From: Latrodectus hesperus
Taxonomy: Eukaryota; Arthropoda; Arachnida; Araneae; Theridiidae
Length of the DNA stretch: 64,000 nt
Direction: 5' to 3'
Assembly: GCA_037975125.1 (NCBI GenBank)
Contig: CM075850.1
Span: 131,383,468-131,447,467, forward strand
The position numbers were made by a program, and so were the translations under genes. This document shows, in pieces, positions 28,501 through 38,596 of this stretch; position 1 is the stretch's first letter; each line of letters opens with the position of its first letter. The notes below the pieces were generated by a model. It was not told the DNA's origin. It worked only from the letters and a program-made list of their open reading frames with translations, and did not search any database.

Positions 28501-29485
28501 CCAATTTTAATTAACCTCACTACTCTTAATGGTTATCGGATTAAATGCGTTAATCCAAGCAAAATTAAATTTTAATTTTTCAAGGCGAAATTCCATATTC
28601 AAATCTCTTTTCGTATATTTGTAAGGCATTGGAGTTTTTAATAATATTTTTAAGTGTCTCATTATTCCAGATTTCATAAATTTGTTTTAATATCTTTATT
28701 CTTCTGAATCATCTCAACATTCTCAATTAGTTGTTATTCAGTCATTTACTCAAGCACTTAATTTTATAAAAGATTGCATACTCTGGGATCCAAAGCATTA
28801 TGCAATCTGAGGATCTTACACCAGTAAAATCAAATCCTTGCGAAGGCTGTTATTGGAATCTGTGGGTGATCTTAAAACTGCATAATCTAAATACAATTTA
28901 TTTTATTACACAGCAAGGAATATTCTTATTTAAAATTTGAACATGAGGAAATGTCAAATGATGGACAAAAATTTCAAACATGAGGAAATGTCATATTCCC
29001 ACGTAAACAAAAGATATGAGGGAGAATAAAAAGAGTGTCCTCCGAAAGGAAACTTATTTTAAATTTTCATTTGGTTTTGTTTCAAGCTGAGAATATCTTC
29101 ACTCTGTGGTAGAATTATAATGACATAATGCTGCAAATTTGTTACATGTGTATGATACTAGTTACAAGTTAACTTTGGATTTATTTTAAATATTTAATAT
29201 CTCTCATGAATTATATGACGAAGTATTTCACACTTGTAAACATTTTAAGCTCAGTTGATTTTCTGTTAAGTTAGCTTTCGTCCTTTTGTGAATAGAATAG
29301 ATTACAGTTGATAGTTGGAAAGGTTTATCTGCTATATATTTTCTATTCGTTTTTGAATTCTATTTTTTAGTATATGTATATTCAAGATAATGTTGATATC
29401 TTTGTCTAAACACAAATGGCTTGAAGTGGAAGGAACGAACGAATATGCTATCGGTTTCAGCTTTTTTATTCAGTTGATAGTTTTA
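28501..29485. other. AT-rich stretch without recognised gene
   Basis: The first part may be the 3' UTR of the LINE remnant. A short direct repeat (AACATGAGGAAATGTCA) occurs at about 28939 and 28978. Nothing else was recognised. Confidence 0.4.
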
Positions 29486-29694
29486 TTGGGTTGTTCTAGG
29501 AAAGTCATTTCCTTTCTCATGAAGATGAAAAACGTGCAGCAAATATTGTATTGCATTACATATTGTTCATTCTTGTCCAATAGCTTTTACCATCTTTCTG
29601 GTAGTAGCACGATTCCACAGTCATAAAGTGGTTGGTTCTTACTAGCAAAAAGCTGATCCGTGTAGGAAACGAAATTACTTTCCGAACAACCCAA
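29486..29694. mobile_element. 209-bp mariner-derived MITE
   Basis: The ends TTGGGTTGTTCTAGGAAAG and the inverted TTGGGTTGTTCGGAAAG match apart from a two-base difference. TA flanks both sides (29484-29485, 29695-29696). The terminal motif is that of mariner elements. There is no coding capacity. The chance open frame at 29390-29626 overlaps it. Confidence 0.8.
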
Positions 29695-30364
29695 TAAAAA
29701 ATATCGGTTAATAAACAAATTACTTAATAATTTATACCGATTGCATTTATTGAAATAGTTTTTTTAATAAATACATTTTGATTTTCATCTGAGTTATTTA
29801 TGTGGACATAATATAAAATTAAAAATTGAACTTATGTGCATTATATTTATATAACTTTCTTTGTTAAGTAATTCTGTTGACGATATAGTAACATGTTTAT
29901 TATTTTAGAATTGCTAATATTTATTTTATCTTTCCCATTCATGCTTCATTGGATGAGATTTCTGGCTATCACAAAATACCTTCCTACACCTGTTATAAAA
30001 TGCATCCAATAAAATCAGAAATGAGTTGATAACCTTTATATATATATATATTTTTTTTTTTTTTGGAATCTAATATTTTTGTGATTTAGTGTTACATATA
30101 GGCCTATTATCAATCTTACTTTTTCTGTAGCTAAAAAAAGCATTCTTAAATGTTTGCTTAGATAATGATGCATTTGTAATAAATATTTTACAAATATTAA
30201 TATTTAGTTGATATATAATGATACATAATATTAATATTTTAATAAATTTTTACAATTATATATATCATCTATTTGCTTATTGAATAGGCTTTTTAAATCA
30301 ATTTTAGAAAATAATTTATTTTCAATGATTTCTCTTCACTTAAATAGATTGTTTAAGTAGTACT
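29695..30364. other. AT-rich stretch without recognised gene
   Basis: Contains a short TA run and a T14 run (30030-30064). No promoter boxes or coding motifs were seen. Confidence 0.5.
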
Positions 30365-30665
30365 CTGTTGTTGTTTACTAATGACACTTGGACAATCCAA
30401 GCTCGCTATGCTATGCGAATTAAGTCGATTGGGAGCGTCTTTCGTTTTAATCAGAACGCCATGTAGGTGAAAGTACGATTTTGCTCTACACACATGCCAT
30501 AGGTACCCGTTTATAGGGTAGGCAATCATTCACATCTCATTCATACAAAGAAAGGACAAAGACAGGATAGAGAGAGAAAGTGCATTCATGCCCGAACCGG
30601 GGATTCGAACCCAGGACCTATTTATCCGTAGTCAGGCACGCTGACCACTAGACAAGTTGGTCGGC
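30365..30665 (-). repeat. Chimeric SINE: family-2 head joined to family-3 tail
   Basis: The right part (about 30495-30665) is the tRNA-like head and body of SINE family 2, including the B box complement GATTCGAACC at 30602-30611 and an A box near 30640-30660. The left part (about 30368-30485) is instead the 3' half of family 3, with GACACTTGGACAATCC and CGTCTTTCGTTTTAATCAGA, ending in a TGTTGTTGTTT tail. The joint lies at about 30485-30496, where both parents share a GAGCA-like string. This fits template switching during reverse transcription. Confidence 0.75.
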
Positions 30666-30914
30666 AGTACTAAGAAGTTAAGTATCAATAAATTCATTAT
30701 TTTAAAATCATTAGTTAAGATATTCACTCTACAAATAATCGATTGGGTGTGTCATTTGCAAAATTGATTGATTAACTTAATAAAGAAAAATGCTAAGAAA
30801 GTTATAAAACTACTTATTTTTTTTAAAAAAAATTTCTTTTTAATTAAAAGCTTCATATTTTGAAGTTCTTAATGTACTACTGCATATATGCATCCTTTAT
30901 CTAATAATGTACCA

Positions 30915-31187
30915 TCCAACTTGTCTAGTGGTCAGCGTGCATCGCGGCGGATAGAGGGTCCTGGGTTTGAATCCTGGTTCGGGCATGGATGTACTTTCTC
31001 CCTCTATCTATTCTGTCTTTGTCTTTTCCTCGTATTAATGGGTTGTGAATGGTTGCCTACCCTTTAAACGGGTACCGATGGCACGTGTGTACTGAGGAAG
31101 TCGGACTCCACCAAAATGTAGTTCAGTTGAAAAAGTGGAGCCGCGCACCCCATAATGCCAGCCTAGCTGGCACACGACAACAACAAC
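30915..31187 (+). repeat. tRNA-derived SINE, family 2, near full length
   Basis: The A box is in CTTGTCTAGTGGTCAGCG (30919-30936) and the B box in GGGTTTGAATCC (30963-30974). A GGGCATGGATGTAC body follows, then a 3' region with GAAGTCGGACTCCACC and CCAGCCTAGCTGGCACACG. It ends in a (CAA)n tail. The head resembles tRNA-Glu or tRNA-Asp in its boxes but lacks a foldable anticodon arm, so it is not a functional tRNA gene. Other copies: 41118-41403 and 47190-47465, both minus. Confidence 0.85.
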
Positions 31188-31878
31188 GTCTATAATGTGG
31201 AAACTATGAGATAGAATATCATTTGAGCAGTTGCTATAATATCATTAATAAAATGTATATGACATTATTTTTGCCCCTATACTAAATTTCAATAGATACA
31301 TTTATTTTACTTCCCAAAAGGATTTACTCCCTCACTTAAAAGAACACAATGTTGATTGAAAATATAATGTTGCAACCAGCTTCACATCCTTTAAAAATAT
31401 CTAATTCTAAATAAACTATAAGTGATTACAAAGGATTTTGCAACCAAGATATCGAAATTTTTTTTTTAAAAAATTAAATGAAAAAGAATTTTAAGAAACA
31501 AAGTCTTCAAATCAATATTTATTCATCTTAAAAGTATTGTGTGTATATAGGTATAAACCTTATAAATTTTTCATATAAAGAACAAAAGTTTATTCGTATA
31601 TTAGTTGCCTAAAGCGATAATCTTAATAGCGAGGGAATTTTTTTTTTCAATATATCAATATCATCCCACCCAGTATAAATTGATATCTAAGAAATGAAAA
31701 AAGAAATAGATATATTTAAAAATGGCAAATTAGATAAAATTCCTGTTTTATAACTTTAATGATTAATTCAGCCGTTTTTATCAATTATAATCCTCAAAAA
31801 CTTAGAGTTTAAAAATATATTTTTAGCTCCTTAGTCAAAATAATGTGTGACGTATCTTACCAGGTACCTTTATATTTA

Positions 31879-32771
31879 TTAGGTTGGTGCGTATGAAATG
31901 TCGGATTCTCTTTACATGCGGACGTTTTCCTCCCTGTTTTCGTTATACTTTTGTATTTGGCATAACCTCATTCATACTCGTATTGTCCATTGCCAGAGAC
32001 TCATTTCAGCAAAATAGGTTTTCTCGAAGGTCTTCCCTTTTTTATTTCTTTTGAGTTTATTGCCGATATGAATTCTGCCGACATTCGCGTCATTTTCTTA
32101 TATGAGTACAAACTTGGTAATAGTGCTGCAAAAGCTGCACGCAACATAAACCAAGCGTTTGGGGAGAATACGGTTAACGATCGGAAAGTGCAGCGTTGGT
32201 TCGAAAAATTTCGGACTGGCGATTTTTCACTGCAAAATGAGCCGCGCGGAAGACCCAAAACGTCTGTGAAGAATGATGACCTGAAGGCTCTAGTGGAAGC
32301 GGATCCAGCCGTATCCACGAGGGAACTTGCTATCAGGATGAAAGTTGACCATACAACGATATTGAGACACCTTTCTGAGATTGGCAAGGTTAAGAAGATG
32401 GACAAGTGGGTACCGCACGCACTGACAGAGCGAAATAAGCTGGATCGGTTAAACGTATGCTCATCATTTCAGCATCCACCATATTCACCGGATCTCTCGC
32501 CGACCGATTTTCATTTTTTCAAGCATTTAGAGCTGTTTTTAAGGGGCAAACACTATGAAAATGAAGACAGTCTAAAAAACTCGATATCAGAGTTTATTAA
32601 TTCTAAAGACCAAAATTTTTTTAAGACAGGCATCTACGCTTTAAAATCTCGTTGGGAGAAGTGTATTGAAGCGAATGGAGCATACTTTGATTGAATAAAC
32701 AGCTTTTGAAGAAAGATATGCAGTTTTATACAATCACTTAAGAATCCGACATTTCATACGCACCAACCTGA
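31879..32771 (+). mobile_element. mariner element with internal deletion
   Basis: The element is 893 bp, with TIRs TTAGGTTGGTGCGTATGAAA and an inverted right end matching over about 29 bp with one mismatch. The TA target site is at 31877-31878 and 32772-32773. A full mariner is normally about 1.25-1.3 kb, so roughly 400 bp are missing from the middle. It is absent from the paralogous module X2. Confidence 0.92.
32068..32694 (+). CDS. mariner transposase, in-frame deletion of the catalytic core
   Basis: The frame is open for 208 codons from MNSADIRVIFLYEYK. I chose this ATG because mariner proteins start here; an upstream in-frame ATG at 31990 adds 26 unrelated residues. Residues 1-115 hold the two HTH motifs of the DNA-binding domain and the RGRPKT hook. 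After WVPHALTERNKLDRLNVCSS (about residues 112-131) the protein jumps to HPPYSPDLSPTDFHFF. That keeps the third catalytic Asp but loses the first two and everything between. The C-terminal tail (WEKCIEANGAYFD) is intact. The product could bind TIRs but not cut DNA. It may be only a fortuitously open deletion derivative. Confidence 0.85.
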   Translation: MNSADIRVIFLYEYKLGNSAAKAARNINQAFGENTVNDRKVQRWFEKFRTGDFSLQNEPRGRPKTSVKNDDLKALVEADPAVSTRELAIRMKVDHTTILRHLSEIGKVKKMDKWVPHALTERNKLDRLNVCSSFQHPPYSPDLSPTDFHFFKHLELFLRGKHYENEDSLKNSISEFINSKDQNFFKTGIYALKSRWEKCIEANGAYFD

Positions 32772-32852
32772 TAATAAACAAAATTACAAAAAGTTTATAA
32801 AATCAATTGTTTAAATATTTTTCGTTTAAAAAAGCTAAAATATTTAAACAAA

Positions 32853-32957
<105 letters not shown>

Positions 32958-33030
32958 CGTATAAATTTTGCTATTCCATCCTTAATTCAAGTTGTGGTGT
33001 GCATAATGATCGCTTATGATCGTATCGGAA

Positions 33031-33084
33031 AAAAAAAGTTTGACATGTTCTTAATGATCTACATGTACATGTCGAACTTTTTTT
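33031..33084. repeat. 18-bp inverted repeat, near-perfect hairpin
   Basis: The arms 33031-33048 and 33067-33084 are complementary except for one position that would be G-U in RNA. The spacer is 18 nt. Not present in module X2. Confidence 0.7.
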
Positions 33085-33790
33085 ATTGATCATGAGTAGC
33101 ATATTTTATGTCTGGCTTTGTAAATGAAGCACAAATTCTAAAAATGATGTTAAGAAATTAACATAGGGAAAAATTTTTCCACAGGAATATATTTAATTCC
33201 TTTAAAATTATCAGGATGTTCAGTCCAGTAAGTAGTTCAGAGTAATTTGTTACCGGTTTCTCTTCACGTATGCGCCTTGGTTTAGTAATGCAATGGTCAC
33301 ACAAAAAGAAATTTGCGTTGAAAATCTGTAATCTGCGAAGTTGTGCATTTTCTTGTGTTTCTTACAAAGAAACTTTTACACCATATTTCGTATCTATAAA
33401 TTATGCTTGAAATTGTTTTGGTGTAAGAAATTTATCGCTGTTCTCGGTTGAAAAATGAGAAATGAATACTCAGTAAAGATTGAATTGTAGCTTGCTCGGA
33501 TTCCAAAAGGATAAACTACTGTTATTAGACGAAGTCCTCGGTATCACTATTCACGGTGATAGAGATTATATAAATTCTAAATACACGAGATTCAAAGTTT
33601 CAAAACGAATCATGCAATTCCCGACTGATCTCTGCTGAAGATAATAGTATCAGTTGATCAGGTATATTCTCTTCTGGGTACTATTACGCATAGCCTTAAA
33701 AGACAATGCGATAACAGTATCAGTTGAAACTTGATTGACCACCAGCAGCTTTTCTATATCTAGCTCTGAGTTGTGTTGGACCAGTTAGAT

Positions 33791-34431
33791 CATAGGTTCC
33801 CAAAGTGGCCCCGGTGAACCCCCAGGGGTTTATATCAGACCACAAGAGGTTCACTTAGGCGTGAAAAGAAAACTGAGGTTCACAAGTCCTAAGTTGAGAT
33901 TCACGAAAAACCTTTTGGTTTTCATATAAAAGAACAACAAAAATTTTGAAGTTTTAGTACCTTTATAACCAACCTATTAACAAAAAAAAAAAAAAGGAGC
34001 AGATTGAACATCACAGAACGGGGAGATTTGAAATAGCTTCATACAAAACTTAAGCCAAATATTGATAATTTGCTGTCAATTTATCAAATACATCCATCTC
34101 ATTAAAAGGATTTTTTATTGTCGATTTGCATTTCAGATCGACAATAACTATTTTTTATTGTCGATTTACATTTCAGAGTTCATTATTGAGTTTTTGTCAA
34201 TTGCTGATTGTCTGTAATAATAAATGCTTATAATTTTGTATAAAACCACGAGTATTATTTTAATAAATAAGACACAAGAAAATGTGCTACATTTTTTTCT
34301 TCTTCATACTCCATATTCAGGGTATTTTTTAGGAGTTTTGCGAATACAGTAGAAATGTAGCAGCAGGGGGTCTACCGAAAATTGTAAAACTTTGAAAGTG
34401 GTCCGCGAGAAAAAAAGTTTCTGAACCAATA
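33791..34431. mobile_element. 641-bp non-autonomous hAT element with 8-bp target duplication
   Basis: It is flanked by AGTTAGAT at 33783-33790 and 34432-34439, an 8-bp duplication characteristic of hAT elements. The termini are CATAGGTTCCCAAAG and the inverted TATTGGTTCAGAAAC (10 of the first 14 positions match). Module X2 has a single TCAGTTAGATTAAAGCTGCC at about 49416-49435, the uninterrupted site. An internal 41-bp near-tandem duplication (TTTTTTATTGTCGATTT at 34109 and 34150) is present. No transposase frame. Confidence 0.9.
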
Positions 34432-34442
34432 AGTTAGATGAA

Positions 34443-34610
34443 AGCTGCCGTGTGGGAGTCTTCATAATTTATAAGCAGGAACCAACCGCTGAGAAGAGTC
34501 GTCGCGTTTACACTGTCGCGTTTTCAACCGAATGATTAGTGGTTTAGGCTTGATTTCAATAGTTATTGAATTCGATTCTCACTGTGGAATCAATGGCTCG
34601 AATTAATTTT
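34443..34610. repeat. SINE family-4 fragment followed by a tRNA-like head
   Basis: AAAGCTGCCGTGTGGGAG with TAAGCAGGAACC matches the tail of family 4 seen at 49427-49650. From about 34520 there is a plus-strand tRNA-like segment with GATTAGTGGTTTAGG and GAATTCGATTCTCAC. The family-4 part is shared with X2 and so predates the duplication. Confidence 0.5.
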
Positions 34611-35208
34611 AAACTATGCGTTATTGTCTATTTAGCCATCTGATGCAAAAATTAACCATTGGACGATAAACAAGCGTTGCAAGTGCAGTTTCTTGTAGCT
34701 CTAGTCTTGATCTCTTTTTCTAACCGATGACTTTTTAATTAAAAACCTTTGCTTGGTTATCTCTTGTTAGTTATTCCACTTCAAATTTGTAATTAAATTC
34801 TGTGTCAGAAATTCGATATTTATGTCTACAACCTTAGACTTGCATTTGTTGCACCAAACTTTTCAATTTAATAAACTTTACAAACATTTGTCTTAAAAAT
34901 AAGCTTGTCCAAGATGGGTTCTTTACTTCTTTTTAAATGTGAATAAATTTTCGAGTTTTTAAAGTATTACGAATTTGAAATACGTTACATTACAAAATTG
35001 AAGAGAAAATAATTTTGACATGTCAGCATTACCCTATGCGTCTCCATTATTGAGTTAACAGTTGGAGACCCTATTTTTGAAGCCATTAATTCGATGCGAG
35101 GGGGGGGGACGATACGAGGTATAAATACTGAGTCGTTAGAGACAAGAAAATTTTTTTCCAAGATATCGTTATTTGATCGATTCCATTCTTGATTAGATTT
35201 TGAATGTA
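34611..35208. other. Stretch without recognised gene
   Basis: AT-rich, with a G9 run at 35101-35109. Nothing else was recognised. Confidence 0.5.
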
Positions 35209-36566
35209 CACAGCCTAGTTACATTAAAACGTGACCACCACGTACTTCAGAAGTTGGCGTTAAATAACCAATTACAGACAACAGGTGGCAGCACAGTACA
35301 AGTGAGTGTACACAAAGTGTGAGGGCTTCGGAAAACATTGCAATCATTGGCGTAATGCAGAAACGGAGCGGTTTATCCGATGTCCTAAACGGCATGATCT
35401 TTGCTTTTCGGACCAAGAGCAGAAAGGTCTAAGTTTGGGAACTATTTGCATGCCACCGAGGTAAAAATATACCGTGCATGCCAAAATGGGACTGTCTAAA
35501 ATCAGCAACATGGCAAATGTGCAGCACGCGCCATAGATCAGAGGTGCCTGCAGCGATGCGTTCGAGCGAATAGAATTACTACCGTTGAGCAACTGACCTC
35601 CTGTATGTACCAAGGGGCTGCCTACAGTGTTTTCCAAACTACTATTCAGTGAACGTTGTAGCGCCTGGTCCTCCGAAGCATACGCCTGGTTCATTTACTT
35701 ATGCTGACTCCTATTCATTGGCGACAAAGGCTGGAATTTGCATGCGAGTACCACAACTGAACGTCCACGAGTGACGACCGGTAGCGTTTTCCTATAGAAT
35801 CACGTTCTATTCTCCATCGGACAGATCGACGTTGGTGTATACGACATTTGAATACAAATACTTTAACCATTACTGGAACGGTCCATACTGGAGCATTATA
35901 GTCAAGGGAATGTTCTTTCTACCATTCTCTAAGTTCACTCATAATTGTGAAAGTCACGAAGGATTAATACACATGTACGAATCTGTTCTTGTGGACTTTG
36001 TCCATTTTTATATATATCTATTGTCTTTCCTCAGGAGGAGGGCATCTACTAGCTTCACAATACAAGATATCATACAGCTAGCAGAGTACGTTCAGGGCTC
36101 AAAAAGTACCAGGAAGAGTTTACTGTTTTCTTCTAGTCAGTAAACTCACCTGACTTAAACCCAATCGAGAATCTGTGGGACTATCTCGATTGGGTTGTTT
36201 GTGGCATGGATCCTCACCCGCGTAATCTAGCCACGGCACTAGCGTCATTATGGCTCAACATCTCAACGAACACCTTCAACAACAACACGAAGAAGGTGAT
36301 GCCCTGGTCGGTACCCATCGGTTATCAAGTTCCATCCCCTCTTCAAACTAGAAAAATAAACTCCTCGCACGAAGTGCCAGACGCCCGCTGAAAACTCGGT
36401 TAATTAATTGAGAACTGAAAATGAATCCAATGATGGGGCTTTCGAGCCTACTGCGAGCTACGAGTGAACACCTCCAGGAACCTCTTCCTGTGCGTCTCGC
36501 AGTAGTCCGCTCTGCAGGTAGTTATTCTGGCTTTTGACAGGTGGTCACATTAATGTAAATGGACTG
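35209..36566 (+). mobile_element. Tc1-like element of a second family, degraded
   Basis: The left end (CAGCCTAGTTACATTAAAACGT within 35211-35232) and the inverted right end (CAGTCCATTTACATTAATGT) match with small gaps and continue into GACCACC on both sides. TA flanks both sides (35207-35208, 36567-36568). The terminal motif differs from that of the three Tc1 copies at 11.7, 23.9 and 52.7 kb, so this is a separate family. Confidence 0.82.
35355..36391 (+). pseudogene. Tc1-like transposase pseudogene
   Basis: The N-terminal part is recognisable from about 35355 (MQKRSGLSDVLNGMI) through an HTH-like stretch. Around 35710-35800 lies HWRQRLEFACEYHN, then a decayed first catalytic block (PIESRSILH where DESRF is expected). 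The C-terminal frame has VNSPDLNPIENLWDYL (36130-36185), including the catalytic Glu of DD34E, and PRNLATALASLWLNIS. Many stops and shifts. Older than the other Tc1 copies. Confidence 0.8.
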
Positions 36567-37549
36567 TATCTACATAAAATCTGATATCAAATTGAAAAAT
36601 TTATCAAGTCAATCAAGACTATATTTTTTTAAAAATCGGTTATGCATATTCATAGTTGCCAACTCTGCCGATTTTATCTGGAAACTTCCGATTTTTCATC
36701 ATTTCGCCCGATTTCCCGATAATGACTGAAACTTTACTGATTTTTGATAATTTTAGTGAAAAACTTAAAAAGAGCCAAAATTTTGCCGGCAAAAAATTCT
36801 ATCGAGTTGTTTTAGTAGCTTAAATAGTCAACAGATAGCGCACTATTATAGTTATTATAATGTTATGATATTATATGATGAAAATGTGTTCTACTCTGAG
36901 TTTTGAACCCTCATTTGTCCGCCGAGGTAGGATGACACTTTAACCACTAGGGTGCCAAAAACTCCTATGAGTTGGCAATCATATAATTAATATTCAAAGC
37001 AGACACCAGGTGCCTGTTTACATAATCAGGATGAATATTGCTAGTTATTAGTAATGTAATTAGGAAAATATTCTTCAGTGAATTAAATTTATTTAATAAT
37101 GTATTTTATATGCTTTTATGTAGTTTTATAAGTTTAATAGTTATAAATTGAACTAGAGTAGTAAAAGTTGCCCTATAAAATAAATTTTGGGACATAAACA
37201 TTGATGTTTATTTTTATACGTGTAGTATATTCTTTTTTTCACAGTTCCTTTATGAAGTTGAATATTTTATTCAAATATTAACTCCAAATATGTTTAGCAT
37301 AAATCATTCTCAGAATGTATACTCTAAAGAGTAAAATTGTCTTTTTGTGGTACTACCGTTTTACGCATTCAAACAAAAATGTCGCTATTTAATGTTTCCT
37401 GATTTTTTTCCTCAAAATTAGTAGAATCTACTAATTTTTTTCCTAGGTTGGGAGGTATGCATATCTATTTTTTTCAATTAACTTAAATCAACTATTAGCT
37501 TGCAACATATCACGAACAAAGAAGTAGATAGGCGAATAAGAGTTTCCCT
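36567..37549. repeat. AT-rich stretch with a tRNA-like SINE head
   Basis: On the minus strand, 36893-36962 reads as a tRNA-like head: CACCCTAGTGGTTAAAGTG (A box) and GAGGGTTCAAAACTC (B box). The body is not recognisable. Another GC-poor part (36655-36770) repeats CCGATTTT-type words. No gene was seen. Confidence 0.5.
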
Positions 37550-38590
37550 TGTAAATGTTACGCCGAACTTGGAGATCTTTCCATTCTGGTTAATATTATT
37601 ATTATTAAACATTTAGCCTCCCCCGATATACAAAATATTTAAGAGCTCCTGGATCGAGACAACTTTTCTGCCTCCATAAATTTAACATTATTCATTTGAA
37701 TAAACGCAACCAGCTGTGGAACTTCCATTTGCAACGATATGATGAAATCAAACTTTTCTACTTTCATGTTAGAAAACCGAACTGGCTGCCAAATGGTTGG
37801 TGCTCTGGCTTTCGGTTCAACAGTTTGTGGGTTTGAGTCCCATCTAAGCCATGTATGCTTTTAGTGATTCGCAATCCATGTTAAATTTTAGGTCCCGCCC
37901 TAATTAAACCTTGTGTGTCCAAAAAAAAGATAGCTGAGTAACAAACCAACCTAACATCTTGCTCTAGAAAATCATCGATAGCATGTTAGTCCCAAATGAA
38001 GTGATCCCAAAGCATTATTAAAAAAGGAATCCAATCGAAATCAATCACCTCCTGCTGTTTCTATTCTCTGTTTTGTTCTCGAGCAACGAAGGTGATTTTA
38101 ACTGAATACGAAACAATTTTGAACAATGACTGATGATATCCACATACGTGGATTCTTGGAGCCAGCAGCAAACATCCATTGTAAAACATTTCTGTGAAGT
38201 CTTCTCCCCCTCGTCAGGGACGTCATAATCGGTTGGAAAGCGGAGCAACCATTGAGAAGCGTTGAACTAATTCTGAGTGAAGTTTGATTATGACAATATT
38301 TCTTTTGGGGCTGCGGAAAATGTATTGTATCATATAAATGTGTTTAAGATGTCAATGTAAGTATACATACCAAAGAAGCCATGTTATTTTTCGTTACTGA
38401 TCACTCTATTTACAGAAAAAGTCCACAAAAGAATGACTGAAGAGTTTTCTTAATTTTTTTACCTTTCTTGTGACATGGGCCATTTTATTAACAGTACACT
38501 AGTTGGACTTGCGCAGCATTTCACAACAAGGTTTTTAATAAGCTACTTCAGAACATTCATTATTAATGTCAAACAATAGGAAATAAGAGA
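37550..38590. repeat. Duplicated module Y, copy 1, left part
   Basis: Aligns with about 54320-55300 and, from about 38300, with 44400-44690. Shared strings include GATATACAAAATAT (37624 and 54372) and TTCATTATTAATG/CTCATTATTAATA at the right end. A family-1 SINE occupies the same place in Y1 and Y3. A LINE interrupts at about 38595. Confidence 0.6.
37783..37945 (+). repeat. tRNA-derived SINE, family 1
   Basis: The A-box region is AAATGGTTGGTGCTCTGGC and the B box GGGTTTGAGTCCC lies at 37828-37841. A CATGTATGCTTTTAGTG body and a TAATTAAACCTTGTGTG tail follow. It appears shared with the copy in Y3 at 54490-54660, so it predates the duplication. Confidence 0.8.
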
Positions 38591-38596
38591 GTTTGC

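Noticed and set aside
32001..32405. 134-codon minus-strand frame
   Set aside because: It is the antisense shadow of the mariner transposase.
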